Positions 52,603-61,346 of a stretch of 64,000 nt of DNA are shown one piece after another. The notes under the pieces were generated by a model, which had not been told where the DNA came from, did no database searches, and was given only the letters and a program-made list of their open reading frames with translations. The DNA is from an uncultured Eubacteriales bacterium (GTDB lineage: Bacteria > Bacillota > Clostridia > Lachnospirales > Lachnospiraceae), in NCBI GenBank assembly GCA_900542465.1, contig UQNS01000006.1:1-64000 (forward strand), written 5' to 3'. The position numbers were made by a program, and so were the translations under genes. How positions within the stretch are numbered: the first letter of the stretch is position 1; the number at the start of each line of letters is the position of its first letter.

Positions 52603-53829
52603 GTGGAAATTACATCAGGTGGTATTACAGCGGCAAAAGGATTTCTTGCAGCATATACATGCGCAGGGATCAAAAAAGAAAATCATCCGGATATGGCACT
52701 GGTATATTCAGAGAAACCATGTGCAGCTGCAGGAACATTTACATTAAACAAGGCATTTGCAGCGCCGGTAAAGTGGGATAAGGCTATTATTGCTGCCTCT
52801 CCGAATGCGCAGGCTATTGTTATCAATACCGGTGTTGCCAATGCATGTACGGGAGATGAAGGGCTGGAAAACTGCAGAACTGAGGCTAAGGCCGTTGCTG
52901 ATGGCCTCGGGTTAAAGGAAAAAAGTGTGCTGGTATGTTCCACAGGTGTTATCGGAGCTAAGCTTCCTATGGACAAGATAGTCAGTGGTATAGAGGATCT
53001 TACAGCAGATCTCAGACACACTGAAGAGGCAGGCAGTGCTGCAGCTAAGGCTATTATGACAACGGATACCAGACCGAAGGAAATCGCTGTCAAGCTTGTT
53101 ATAGATGACAGTGTCGTGACTATTGGCGGAATGTGCAAGGGAGCCGGAATGATCCACCCTAATATGGCCACTATGCTTTGTTTCGTCACGACGGATGTAC
53201 TTATCAAGAAAGACCTTCTTCAAGCCGCATTTTCAGAGGCCGTTGATGACTCCTTCAATATGATCTCCGTTGACGGTGATACATCGACAAATGACACAGC
53301 GCTTGTTCTTGCCAATGGTCTGGCGGAGAATGCGATCATCGATGATGTAAGGGATCCTAATTACGCGCAGTTTGCTGAAGCTCTCAAGTTCGTCGTTACT
53401 GAGCTTTCCAAAATGATAGCGGGCGATGGAGAAGGATGCACATGTCTTTTTGAGGCAAATGTAGTTAATGCAGGAACCAAAGAGGACGCAAGGATACTTG
53501 CCAAGTCGATCATTACGTCTAACCTGACCAAGGCAGCTATATTCGGACATGATGCGAACTGGGGAAGAATATTATGTGCTATGGGTTATTCAGGCGCTGA
53601 ATTTGATCCGGAAGCAACAGATATCTACTTTGAAAGTGAAGTCGGAAAAATAAAGATCGTCGAAAATGGAAAAGCTACAGATTACAGTGAGGAAGAGGCT
53701 ACCAGGATACTTTCATGTAATCCCGTAAGGGCTATCGCAGATGTTAAATACGGCAGATATGACGCGACAGCATGGGGATGTGATCTTACATTTGACTATA
53801 TAAAGATCAATGCCGACTATCGTTCATAA
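52603..53829 (+). CDS. argJ: Glutamate N-acetyltransferase/amino-acid acetyltransferase
   Basis: Ornithine acetyltransferase that recycles acetyl to glutamate. Self-cleaving Ntn-type protein: the nucleophilic threonine is in KGAGMIHPNMATMLCF, with cleavage expected before Thr. Also SVDGDTSTNDT and DANWGRILCAMGYSG. 408 residues. GTG start with AAGGAG 10 bases upstream. Whether it is also a synthase (bifunctional) cannot be told; no argA was seen. Confidence 0.95.
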   Translation: MEITSGGITAAKGFLAAYTCAGIKKENHPDMALVYSEKPCAAAGTFTLNKAFAAPVKWDKAIIAASPNAQAIVINTGVANACTGDEGLENCRTEAKAVADGLGLKEKSVLVCSTGVIGAKLPMDKIVSGIEDLTADLRHTEEAGSAAAKAIMTTDTRPKEIAVKLVIDDSVVTIGGMCKGAGMIHPNMATMLCFVTTDVLIKKDLLQAAFSEAVDDSFNMISVDGDTSTNDTALVLANGLAENAIIDDVRDPNYAQFAEALKFVVTELSKMIAGDGEGCTCLFEANVVNAGTKEDARILAKSIITSNLTKAAIFGHDANWGRILCAMGYSGAEFDPEATDIYFESEVGKIKIVENGKATDYSEEEATRILSCNPVRAIADVKYGRYDATAWGCDLTFDYIKINADYRS

Positions 53830-53848
53830 TTGACAGGGGGAGATTATA

Positions 53849-54751
53849 ATGGGTGAAGAGTGTAAAGACAGCGGAGATCTAAGGGCACAGGTCCTGATCG
53901 AGGCCTTGCCTTATATCAGGCGTTTTCATGAGAATATTATTGTAATAAAATACGGCGGAAGTGTAATGAACAGTGATGAACTGACAGACAGCCTTATTCA
54001 GGATATCGTTTTGCTTAAGCTGGTCGGTTTTCGTCCGATAATCGTACACGGCGGCGGCAAGAAGATCAGCCGTTGGGTAGAGATTTCAGGCAAAAAACCG
54101 GAGTTTGTCGATGGCCTTCGTGTTACAGATGAAGATACAGTAGAGATCGCTCAGATGGTCTTAAACGGGATTAATAAAAATCTAGTCATGGCGGTGGAAA
54201 AGTTCGGAGTTAAGGCCTGTGGACTGTCAGGTCTTGATGGCGGAATGCTCAAGGTAAAAAAGAAAATGCCGGGCGGAAAGGATATCGGATTTGTAGGGGA
54301 TATCCAGGATGTCAATACAGAGATAATTGAGCAGATGCTTGATAATGACTATATTCCGATCATTTGTCCTATCGGTTTTGACGATGACCACAGAGCCTAT
54401 AATATCAATGCGGATGATGCCGCGTATTCTATTGCCAGCGCTATTAAGGCTGCTAAGCTGGCATTTTTAACTGATGTTGAAGGACTGTATGAAGATTATG
54501 ATGATAAGGAGTCACTCATTTCCGAGATCACCGTCAGTCAGGCGCAGAGACTGGTGAATGCGGGAGATATCAAGGGAGGGATGCTCCCTAAGCTGAAAAA
54601 CTGTATCTCAGCAATAAGGAAAGGCGTTTCAAGGGTGCATATCCTTGATGGAAGGATCGAACATAGTCTGCTTCTTGAGATATTTACACATAAAGGTGTG
54701 GGAACAGCTATTCTCGGCGATGAAGAAGAAAAGTTTTTTGGACAGAATTAA
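53849..54751 (+). CDS. argB: Acetylglutamate kinase
   Basis: Amino-acid kinase family. VIKYGGSVM, LVGFRPIIVHGGGKKIS, KCGLSGLDGG-type ligand loop (here KACGLSGLDGGM), YNINADDAAYSIA and FLTDVEGLY. 300 residues. It has an N-terminal helix region of the type found in arginine-inhibited hexameric kinases (LRAQVLIEALPYIRRFHEN), so feedback inhibition is likely but inferred. AGGGGGAG before the ATG. Confidence 0.96.
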   Translation: MGEECKDSGDLRAQVLIEALPYIRRFHENIIVIKYGGSVMNSDELTDSLIQDIVLLKLVGFRPIIVHGGGKKISRWVEISGKKPEFVDGLRVTDEDTVEIAQMVLNGINKNLVMAVEKFGVKACGLSGLDGGMLKVKKKMPGGKDIGFVGDIQDVNTEIIEQMLDNDYIPIICPIGFDDDHRAYNINADDAAYSIASAIKAAKLAFLTDVEGLYEDYDDKESLISEITVSQAQRLVNAGDIKGGMLPKLKNCISAIRKGVSRVHILDGRIEHSLLLEIFTHKGVGTAILGDEEEKFFGQN

Positions 54752-54762
54752 AGGAGAATGAT

Positions 54763-55956
54763 ATGACGAGCAATGATCTTATGAAGATGGCGGAGGACCA
54801 CCTTATCCATACATATAACCGCCATCCGGTAGTGCTTGACCATGGTGATGGTGTTTACCTTTATGACAGGGATGGTAAGGATTATCTTGACTTTGGCGCA
54901 GGCATCGCTGTTTTTGCGTTTGGATATAACAACAAAGAATTTAACGATGCTCTTAAAGATCAGATCGATAAGCTTATCCATACATCCAATTATTTTTATA
55001 ATGAGCCCGCAGCTGTAGCTGCCGAGCGTCTTACAAAGGCTGCACACATGGATAAGGTCTTCTTTACTAATTCAGGCACAGAAGCGATCGAAGGAGCTGT
55101 TAAGCTGGCTAAAAAGTACGGATATATGAAAGACGGAGCAGATGATCATGAGATCATAGCAATGAATCATTCTTTCCACGGACGCTCTATGGGCGCCCTT
55201 GCCGTAACCGGAAACAAGCATTATCAGGAAGCTTTCGGACCGATGATACCGGGCATCAGATTTGCTGAATATAATGACATAGGAAGTCTAAGATCACTTA
55301 TAAACGATAAGACGATCGCTGTTATTATGGAGACCGTACAGGGTGAGGGAGGTCTTTATCCGGCGGAACCTGAATTTTTAAAGGAAGTTCGCCGCATATG
55401 TGATGAAAAAGGAATGCTTCTTATTCTTGACGAGATCCAGTGTGGTTTTGGCAGGACCGGTTCTATGTTTGCATTTGAACAGTATGACGTAATTCCGGAT
55501 GTCGTTACGTCAGCTAAGGCGCTTGGTCAGGGCGTTCCGGTGGGAGCATTTATGGCCAGAGGAAAGGCGGCGGAATGTCTTGTCCCAGGAGATCATGGCT
55601 CTACTTATGGCGGCAATCCATTTGCAGGAGCAGCAGTCGTAAAAACTCTTGAGATGTTTGAGAGCCATAAGCTGGTGGATCATGTAAAGGAAATAATTCC
55701 ATACTTTGAATCCAGGTTAGAGGAATTGATCGCAGGATATGATTTCATATCAGGGCGCCGAGGCAAGGGCCTTATGCAGGGACTTATCATGAATATAGAT
55801 GTTTATAAGGTGATCGATCTTGCACTTGAAAATGGTCTTATCTTATTTTCAGCGGGGAGTGATGTTCTTCGTTTCCTTCCGCCTCTCATCATTACAGAGG
55901 CAGATGTGGATGAGATGATGAAGAGGCTCGTTCCTGTTCTCGATAAGTTTGATTGA
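54763..55956 (+). CDS. argD: Acetylornithine aminotransferase
   Basis: Class III PLP aminotransferase. YLDFGAGIAVFAFGY, FTNSGTEAIEGAVKLAKKYG, NHSFHGRSMGALAVTG, LDEIQCGFGRTG and PLP lysine in TSAKALGQGVPVGAFM. 397 residues. AAAGGAG before the ATG, 11 bases after argB. The operon ends with a hairpin at 55964; argF and carbamoyl-phosphate synthase are elsewhere. Confidence 0.95.
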   Translation: MTSNDLMKMAEDHLIHTYNRHPVVLDHGDGVYLYDRDGKDYLDFGAGIAVFAFGYNNKEFNDALKDQIDKLIHTSNYFYNEPAAVAAERLTKAAHMDKVFFTNSGTEAIEGAVKLAKKYGYMKDGADDHEIIAMNHSFHGRSMGALAVTGNKHYQEAFGPMIPGIRFAEYNDIGSLRSLINDKTIAVIMETVQGEGGLYPAEPEFLKEVRRICDEKGMLLILDEIQCGFGRTGSMFAFEQYDVIPDVVTSAKALGQGVPVGAFMARGKAAECLVPGDHGSTYGGNPFAGAAVVKTLEMFESHKLVDHVKEIIPYFESRLEELIAGYDFISGRRGKGLMQGLIMNIDVYKVIDLALENGLILFSAGSDVLRFLPPLIITEADVDEMMKRLVPVLDKFD

Positions 55957-55963
55957 CAGATCT

Positions 55964-55997
55964 ATAGGCTTGAAGGAATTTCCTTTAAGCCTATTTC
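55964..55997 (+). terminator. Terminator of the argCJBD operon
   Basis: ATAGGCTTGAAGG (55964-55976) pairs with CCTTTAAGCCTAT (55982-55994) with one G-T pair. The tail is only TTTCC, so termination may be partial. Confidence 0.65.
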
Positions 55998-56036
55998 CAT
56001 TTACTTATATTTCAAAGGTGTATAAAAGGTGTATAT

Positions 56037-57164
56037 ATGTCAGATTTAAATATGATCAGAGAGAATATTGACAAAACGGATCAGGAGATAATAAAACTTC
56101 TTGAGAAAAGGATCGGCCTTGCAAAGGAAGTTGCGGATTATAAGCTGAAGACGGGAAAGGCCGTATTTGACCCTGTGAGAGAAGCGGAGAAGCTTGAAAG
56201 AGTCAGAAGGCTTGTTGAAGCAGATGAAAATAAGGCCGATATTGCCAAGATATTCGAGCAGATAATGCAAAACAGCAGAAAGATACAATATCGCCAGCTG
56301 GAAGAAAACGGGCAGTCCAAGCTTGACCCATATGAGATCATGGATGAGGTCAGGAAGGATGGAGTCAAAGTAGCCTATCAGGGTATAGAGGGAGCTTATT
56401 CGCATATTGCGGCAAGAAGATTTTTCGGGTCGGGAGCGGATACTTACAAGGTCAATACCTGGCGTGATGCTATCAAGGAGGTTCTGGAAGATAAAGCAGA
56501 TTTTGCCGTTCTTCCCATAGAAAATTCTACGGCAGGATCTGTTACGGAGATATATGATCTTCTTTTTGAATATCCTGTTTATATAGTTGCGGAGACATTT
56601 GTCAAGATAGATCATGCGCTTTTGGGACTTCCGGGTGCCAGGATCTCTGATATAAAAAAGGTATATTCACATACTCAGGCTTTTTTCCAGTGTGATGGTT
56701 TTCTTGAAAAACATAAGGACTGGGAAAGAAAAACCACTTCAAACACGGCCTTGTCTGCAAAGCTTATAAAGGAGCTGGGGTCGGTTGAAAATGCTGCGAT
56801 CGCCAGTGAAGAGGCCGCTCTGTACGGACTGGATATTTTAGAAAAAAATATTAATGATTTTAAAAATAATACGACCCGATTCGTTATAATCTTCGGAAAG
56901 AGAAGGTTCAGAAAAGATGCCGGTAAAGTTTCTGTTATCTTTGAGACGGCGAACGAGAAGGGAAGCCTTTATAATCTCTTAAGTCCGATAGTCAGCAATG
57001 ACCTGAATATGATCAAGATCGAATCAAGACCGATGCATTCTAAGGTGTGGGATTCTAGGTTTTTTGTGGACTTTGAGGGAAATCTTCGCGATGTGGCGGT
57101 CAAAAATGCCCTGAGAGCCATTTATGAAGAATCAAAGTATATGAGACTTTTAGGAAATTATTAA
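56037..57164 (+). CDS. pheA: Bifunctional chorismate mutase/prephenate dehydratase
   Basis: Two steps of phenylalanine synthesis in one protein of 375 residues. Residues 1-90: AroQ chorismate mutase (IRENIDKTDQEIIKLLEKRIGLAKEVADYK). About 108-285: prephenate dehydratase with VAYQGIEGAYSHIAA, LPIENSTAGSV and the catalytic NTTRF. About 295-375: ACT domain with IESRPM, which binds Phe for feedback inhibition. AAAAGGTG before the ATG. It follows argD with its own likely promoter. Confidence 0.95.
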   Translation: MSDLNMIRENIDKTDQEIIKLLEKRIGLAKEVADYKLKTGKAVFDPVREAEKLERVRRLVEADENKADIAKIFEQIMQNSRKIQYRQLEENGQSKLDPYEIMDEVRKDGVKVAYQGIEGAYSHIAARRFFGSGADTYKVNTWRDAIKEVLEDKADFAVLPIENSTAGSVTEIYDLLFEYPVYIVAETFVKIDHALLGLPGARISDIKKVYSHTQAFFQCDGFLEKHKDWERKTTSNTALSAKLIKELGSVENAAIASEEAALYGLDILEKNINDFKNNTTRFVIIFGKRRFRKDAGKVSVIFETANEKGSLYNLLSPIVSNDLNMIKIESRPMHSKVWDSRFFVDFEGNLRDVAVKNALRAIYEESKYMRLLGNY

Positions 57165-57233
57165 ATTGAATAAAGCTGCCCTATAGCTTATCATATATAA
57201 CAATATCGATAGTTGAGGTTGAGAGGAGAAAAG

Positions 57234-57941
57234 ATGCGTACAATAGCTGAAGAATTATCATCAAGTACTTATCCCGGAAGAGGTATAATCATTGGATTGA
57301 CGCCGGACGGCGGGAGAGCCGTAACAGCTTACTTTATTATGGGCAGAAGTGAAAACAGCAGGAACAGAGTATTTAAAGAGGATGGACAGGGGATTAGGAC
57401 ACAGGCATTTGATCCGGCTAAATTAGAAGATCCGAGTCTTATCATATATGCGCCTGTTCGTGTTCTTGGCGATCACACCATCGTTACTAACGGAGATCAG
57501 ACTGATACGATATATGATCTTATGAAAGAGGGAAAGACCTTCGAAGATTCTCTTCATACGCGCGAGTTCGAGCCGGATGCACCTAACTATACACCGAGGA
57601 TCTCCGGTATCATGACGATCGAAAACTGTGAATATTCATATAAACTTTCAATCCTTAAGAGTGCAGGAGGGGATCCGGCCGCATGTGAGAGATTTTTCTA
57701 TTCTTACAAGACCCCGCTTGCAGGTCAGGCTCATTTTATACATACATATGAGAAGGGTATCGATCCGCTTCCAAGTTTCGAGGGCGAGCCTGTCTTGCTG
57801 GAAACAACAGATGATATTGATGCATTTGCCAAAACATGCTGGGAAAATCTGAACGAGGATAATAAGGTATCCTTGTTTGTCAGATATATCGACATTGAGA
57901 CAGGAGAGACGGAAACAAGAATTATTAACAAGAATAAATGA
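57234..57941 (+). CDS. IMP cyclohydrolase, PurO-like
   Basis: Closes FAICAR to IMP, the last purine step. The family was first known from archaea (PurO). PGRGIIIGLTPDGGRAVTAYFIMGRSENSRNRVF, YAPVRVLGDHTIVTNGDQTDTI and TPRISGIM are its typical N-terminal and middle motifs. 235 residues. ATG 57234 has GAGGAGAAA just upstream. It is followed after 13 bases by an AICAR transformylase lacking a cyclohydrolase domain, so the two genes together replace bifunctional PurH. Confidence 0.88.
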   Translation: MRTIAEELSSSTYPGRGIIIGLTPDGGRAVTAYFIMGRSENSRNRVFKEDGQGIRTQAFDPAKLEDPSLIIYAPVRVLGDHTIVTNGDQTDTIYDLMKEGKTFEDSLHTREFEPDAPNYTPRISGIMTIENCEYSYKLSILKSAGGDPAACERFFYSYKTPLAGQAHFIHTYEKGIDPLPSFEGEPVLLETTDDIDAFAKTCWENLNEDNKVSLFVRYIDIETGETETRIINKNK

Positions 57942-57954
57942 TCTGGAGGAAAAG

Positions 57955-59136
57955 ATGAACGAGATCGAATTAAAATACGGATGTAATCCTAACCAGAAAC
58001 CATCAAGGATCCATATGAAGGACGGCAGTGATCTCCCGGCTGAGGTACTTAACGGGAAACCGGGCTATATTAATTTTCTTGATGCATTTAACGGATGGCA
58101 GCTCGTTAAGGAACTTAAAGAGGCTACGGGTCATCCGGCAGCAACATCCTTTAAACATGTGTCACCTGCAGGAGCTGCCCTTGGATATCCATTAACTGAC
58201 GTTTTGAAGCGGATCTACAGAGTCGATCCTGCAATAGGGGAGTTATCTCCGCTGGCGTGTGCTTATGCACGGGCAAGAGGTGCTGACAGGATGTCCTCAT
58301 TCGGAGATTTCATCGCGCTTTCAGATATTTGTGACCGGGAAACTGCAATGCTTATCAAACCGGAGGTTTCAGACGGTGTTATTGCACCGGGATACACAAA
58401 AGAAGCGTTTGAGATACTTTCTGCAAAGAAAAAGGGTAATTATAATATTATTCAGATCGATCCGGAATATAAGCCTGCTGCAGTAGAAAGCAAGGATGTT
58501 TTTGGAGTTACATTTGAACAGGGAAGGAATGAACTTGTGATCAATGCGGATATTCTGAATAATATCGTGACCAGGAATAAGGATCTTGCTGAAAAAGCCA
58601 AAAATGATATGATAGTTGCGCTTATCACTCTTAAGTACACGCAGTCTAATTCAGTTTGTTATGTTAAGGACGGACAGGCTATCGGTATCGGTGCAGGCCA
58701 GCAGTCAAGGATACACTGTACACGTCTTGCAGGAACCAAGGCTGACAACTGGTATCTGCGCCAGATGCCTGAGGTTCTGGAGCTACCATTCAAGGAAGGT
58801 ATTGGAAGAGCTGATATGGACAATGCCACAGATCTTTATATTGGAGAATTTGCAGAAGACATTCTTGCTGATGGAGAATGGGAAAGAGTGTTTACGGAGA
58901 GACCTGCGCCTCTTACAGAGGCAAGAAAGAAAGAGTGGCTTGCAGGCAATATAGATGTTACCCTTGGCTCAGACGCCTTTCTTCCATTTAGTGACAATGT
59001 TGAAAGAGCGTTCAAGTCAGGTGTTAAGTATATTGCTCAGCCGGGCGGTTCTATCAGAGATGATGCGGTGATCGAATGCTGTGACAAGCACGGTATGGTT
59101 ATGTGCTTTACGGGGATTAGACTGTTCCATCATTGA
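57955..59136 (+). CDS. Stand-alone AICAR transformylase (PurH C-terminal type)
   Basis: Formylates AICAR using 10-formyl-THF. KYGCNPNQKPSRI, FLDAFNGWQLVKELKEATG, SFKHVSPAGAA with the catalytic KH, LKYTQSNSVCYVKDGQAIGIGAGQQSRIHCTRLAG, and SDAFLPFSDNVERA and IAQPGGSIRDD at the end. 393 residues, with no N-terminal MGS-like cyclohydrolase domain of bifunctional PurH. ATG 57955 is preceded by CTGGAGGAAAAG; the frame opens upstream inside purO but without an RBS. Confidence 0.92.
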   Translation: MNEIELKYGCNPNQKPSRIHMKDGSDLPAEVLNGKPGYINFLDAFNGWQLVKELKEATGHPAATSFKHVSPAGAALGYPLTDVLKRIYRVDPAIGELSPLACAYARARGADRMSSFGDFIALSDICDRETAMLIKPEVSDGVIAPGYTKEAFEILSAKKKGNYNIIQIDPEYKPAAVESKDVFGVTFEQGRNELVINADILNNIVTRNKDLAEKAKNDMIVALITLKYTQSNSVCYVKDGQAIGIGAGQQSRIHCTRLAGTKADNWYLRQMPEVLELPFKEGIGRADMDNATDLYIGEFAEDILADGEWERVFTERPAPLTEARKKEWLAGNIDVTLGSDAFLPFSDNVERAFKSGVKYIAQPGGSIRDDAVIECCDKHGMVMCFTGIRLFHH

Positions 59137-59163
59137 TCTTGAAAAAAAGTTATCATTACAGAG

Positions 59164-59199
59164 TAAGACCCCGGAAGTATAAATACTTTCGGGGTCTTA
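59164..59199. terminator. Bidirectional terminator between purine and PHP genes
   Basis: TAAGACCCCGGAAGTAT (59164-59180) and ATACTTTCGGGGTCTTA (59183-59199). The stem reaches the stop codon of the reverse-strand PHP gene. Confidence 0.85.
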
Positions 59200-60066
59200 T
59201 GGATGGAGCTTTTTATAATATTCGGATGCATCTCTGATAGGATAGATGAGATCATAAGGAACTCTGAGTCCGCCCATACCCTTGGCAAGAGAGATAAGAG
59301 GCTTTGTCCTTCCATGATAATCAGAGCCGCCGCTCATTATAAGATCATACTTTCTGCAGATATTCTTAGACCTTTCTGTAAAGGACTGTGAATTGGTGGA
59401 GTAATAGACTTCCATACCCATAAGGCCTGATGCAATAAGTAATTCAAGCATATCTTCAAGCTCATAGTCTTCCATTTTATAGGCGACGGGATGAGCGAGA
59501 ACGGGTACGCCGCCGGCTTTCCGTATGAGTCCTATGCCATCCTGGGCTGATATTTTTTCCCACTGTATAAATGCAGGGCTTTCATCGCCTATATATTTTA
59601 CAAAGGCTTCTTTATAGTTATCGATATATCCATTCTCAAGAAGATAGTTGGCAATATGAGCACGGGTGATAGTATTGCTCCTGTAAATGTATATAAGATC
59701 ATCATAGTCTATATCTACACCCATTATATGGAGTCTGGCACACATCTTACGATTTCTTTCCTCGCGCAGGAAGCGGATGTGGTCGAGGGCAGAGAGGAAC
59801 TTTTTGTCCGTATGATCCACATAAAGGCCGACTATATGGATCTCCTGCTTTTTATAAAATGTACTCAGCTCAACACCGGGTATTATTTCAAGATCACTGC
59901 CTGCAGCGGCTTCAATAGCATAGGGCACGCCCTTTACTGTGTCGTGGTCGGTCAATGAAAGGGCAGAGAGACCTGCCGCCTTGGCTTTTTCAATAAGTTC
60001 CGCAGGTGAATCTGAACCATCGGAATATAATGAGTGTGAGTGCAGATCAATAATTTTTTTAGTCAT
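59197..60066 (-). CDS. PHP-domain phosphoesterase
   Basis: 289-residue metal-dependent phosphoesterase of the YciV/RNase AM-type group. DLHSHSLYSDGSDSP metal site near residue 6, LTDHDTVKG, IPGVELST, LREERNRKM, ITRAHIANYL, VPVLAHPV and MSGGSDYHG give the set of metal ligands. ATG 60066 has AGGGAGGTG upstream; the earlier in-frame start at 60090 does not. Likely substrates are 3'-phosphoadenosine 5'-phosphate or short oligonucleotides by family. Monocistronic. Confidence 0.87.
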   Translation of the reverse strand: MTKKIIDLHSHSLYSDGSDSPAELIEKAKAAGLSALSLTDHDTVKGVPYAIEAAAGSDLEIIPGVELSTFYKKQEIHIVGLYVDHTDKKFLSALDHIRFLREERNRKMCARLHIMGVDIDYDDLIYIYRSNTITRAHIANYLLENGYIDNYKEAFVKYIGDESPAFIQWEKISAQDGIGLIRKAGGVPVLAHPVAYKMEDYELEDMLELLIASGLMGMEVYYSTNSQSFTERSKNICRKYDLIMSGGSDYHGRTKPLISLAKGMGGLRVPYDLIYPIRDASEYYKKLHP

Positions 60067-60156
60067 GTCCACCTCCCTAAATTCATTCAATGATAAAGCT
60101 TTTATATTGGTGAGTCAAGCCAAAACACCTTAAACACTGAATATATTGGCTCTCAA

Positions 60157-60201
60157 TATCCATTTAGGGGGATAATAATTATATTGTATTTATGATATAA
60201 T
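60157..60201 (+). promoter_or_regulatory. G-tract operator and promoter of the CsoR-family gene
   Basis: TATCC (60157-60161) and GGATA (60170-60174) flank ATTTAGGG, making a G-tract in an inverted repeat of the kind bound by CsoR/RcnR/InrS proteins. TATAAT at 60196-60201 is the probable -10, with the G-tract overlapping the -35 region, so binding would block transcription. Autoregulation is inferred. Confidence 0.5.
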
Positions 60202-60236
60202 ACCTATAACTATGTAATGGCTGGAGGAATTTAATA

Positions 60237-60737
60237 ATGGCTGAGAAAAAGTCCACAAAAAAGTCAAAGGCAATAGGCGCAGAAGACGGAAGAGTATTAT
60301 CAGAAAAAGAACATGAAGAGATGCATAAAGGAAATCATGCACATGTTCATATCCGTAATCATGGCCATGTGACCGTGAGAATTGCCACAGAAGAAGAAAT
60401 AAAAAAAGGTGTCCGCTATATCGATAATGATGATGAACATGGACACAGTCATGAGCACGCACATGAACACCATCACAATCCGGAGCACACCAAAAAGATC
60501 CTGAACAGGTTCAGCAGGGCGATCGGACATATGGAGCATGTAAAGAAGATGGTCGAAAATGAGGTGGACTGCTCAGAGGTCCTTATCCAGTTAGCGGCAG
60601 TTAAGTCAGCGGTGAACAATATAGGACGTGAGCTCCTGAAAGAGCATGTTACTCATTGCATAATCGAATCGGCTGACAACGGAGATGAACAGGCGATAGA
60701 TATGCTTAACACTGCATTAGACCAGTTTATGAAGTAA
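60237..60737 (+). CDS. CsoR/RcnR-family metal-sensing repressor with histidine-rich N-terminus
   Basis: 166 residues, about twice the usual ~90. Residues 85-166 form the DUF156 helical bundle (ILNRFSRAIGHMEHVKKMVENEVDCSEVLIQLAAVKSAV in parts). Cys112, His137 and Cys141 reproduce the 25 and 4 residue spacing of the CsoR Cu(I) triad Cys36-His61-Cys65. The first 84 residues hold 16 histidines in two clusters (HAHVHIRNHGH; HGHSHEHAHEHHH), suggesting a nickel, zinc or copper-binding arm as in InrS-like sensors. No metal exporter is adjacent. TGGAGGAA before the ATG. Confidence 0.85.
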   Translation: MAEKKSTKKSKAIGAEDGRVLSEKEHEEMHKGNHAHVHIRNHGHVTVRIATEEEIKKGVRYIDNDDEHGHSHEHAHEHHHNPEHTKKILNRFSRAIGHMEHVKKMVENEVDCSEVLIQLAAVKSAVNNIGRELLKEHVTHCIIESADNGDEQAIDMLNTALDQFMK

Positions 60738-60757
60738 ATTGAAAATAAAAATATGAC

Positions 60758-60814
60758 TACAAGGTCTCGGGAAGCTATAAGCCATTTATTAGCCTCCCGG
60801 GATCTTGTATTTTA
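60758..60814 (+). terminator. Terminator after the CsoR-family gene
   Basis: TACAAGGTCTCGGGA (60758-60772) pairs with TCCCGGGATCTTGTA (60795-60809) with a few mismatches, followed by TTTTA. Confidence 0.7.
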
Positions 60815-60824
60815 GTTAAACTGC

Positions 60825-60871
60825 TTGACAAATGTCCGATATCGTACTAATATCTATATATGATTTCGGAC
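60825..60871 (+). promoter_or_regulatory. Promoter and operator of the marR-MATE pair
   Basis: TTGACA (60825-60830), 17 bases, TAATAT (60848-60853). An inverted repeat GTCCGATATC (60834-60843)/GATTTCGGAC (60862-60871), 9 of 10 matching, brackets the -10. This is a typical layout for MarR autorepression. Confidence 0.75.
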
Positions 60872-60890
60872 TTGGGACGGAGGTGCCTTA

Positions 60891-61346
60891 ATGAGCAAAC
60901 AATCAGATGCCTTAAAAAGGTTTAATCTGCTTGCGGCGGAGATAGACAGTTATTATCATATGGCTGCGGTAAAAAAAGACGTTGCGGACAGTGTTATGGA
61001 CATTTTATATGTCTTATACGATTTTGAAGAGGGATGTAACCAGAGTGAAATATATAAGCTTACATGCACATCCAGGCAGACAGTAAATTCAGCGATAAAG
61101 AAAATGGAAAAGGAAGGACTGCTTGAACTGAGAAGCGGTTACGGCAGGAATACGATAGTGGTTTTGACCGACAAGGGGAAAGAACTGCAGGACACATGTG
61201 CGAAACCGCTGGTCGATGCGGAGAACGAAATATTTAATGAGTGGACTAAAGAGGAAAGGGAAGAATTTTTACGTCTGAATACCCTGTATCTGGACGGTAT
61301 CAAAAAAAGGATAGGATCATGGGAGAGCTTAAAAAAGACGCGATAA
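60891..61346 (+). CDS. MarR-family transcriptional regulator
   Basis: 151 residues. Winged HTH: EGCNQSEIYKLTCTSRQTVNSAIKKMEKEGLLEL then a wing SGYGRNTIVVLTDKG, flanked by dimerisation helices. It overlaps the MATE gene by 28 bases, so it almost certainly represses its own operon until a ligand of the pump is present. The bracketing repeat at 60834-60871 is the probable operator. GGACGGAGG before the ATG. Confidence 0.88.
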   Translation: MSKQSDALKRFNLLAAEIDSYYHMAAVKKDVADSVMDILYVLYDFEEGCNQSEIYKLTCTSRQTVNSAIKKMEKEGLLELRSGYGRNTIVVLTDKGKELQDTCAKPLVDAENEIFNEWTKEEREEFLRLNTLYLDGIKKRIGSWESLKKTR

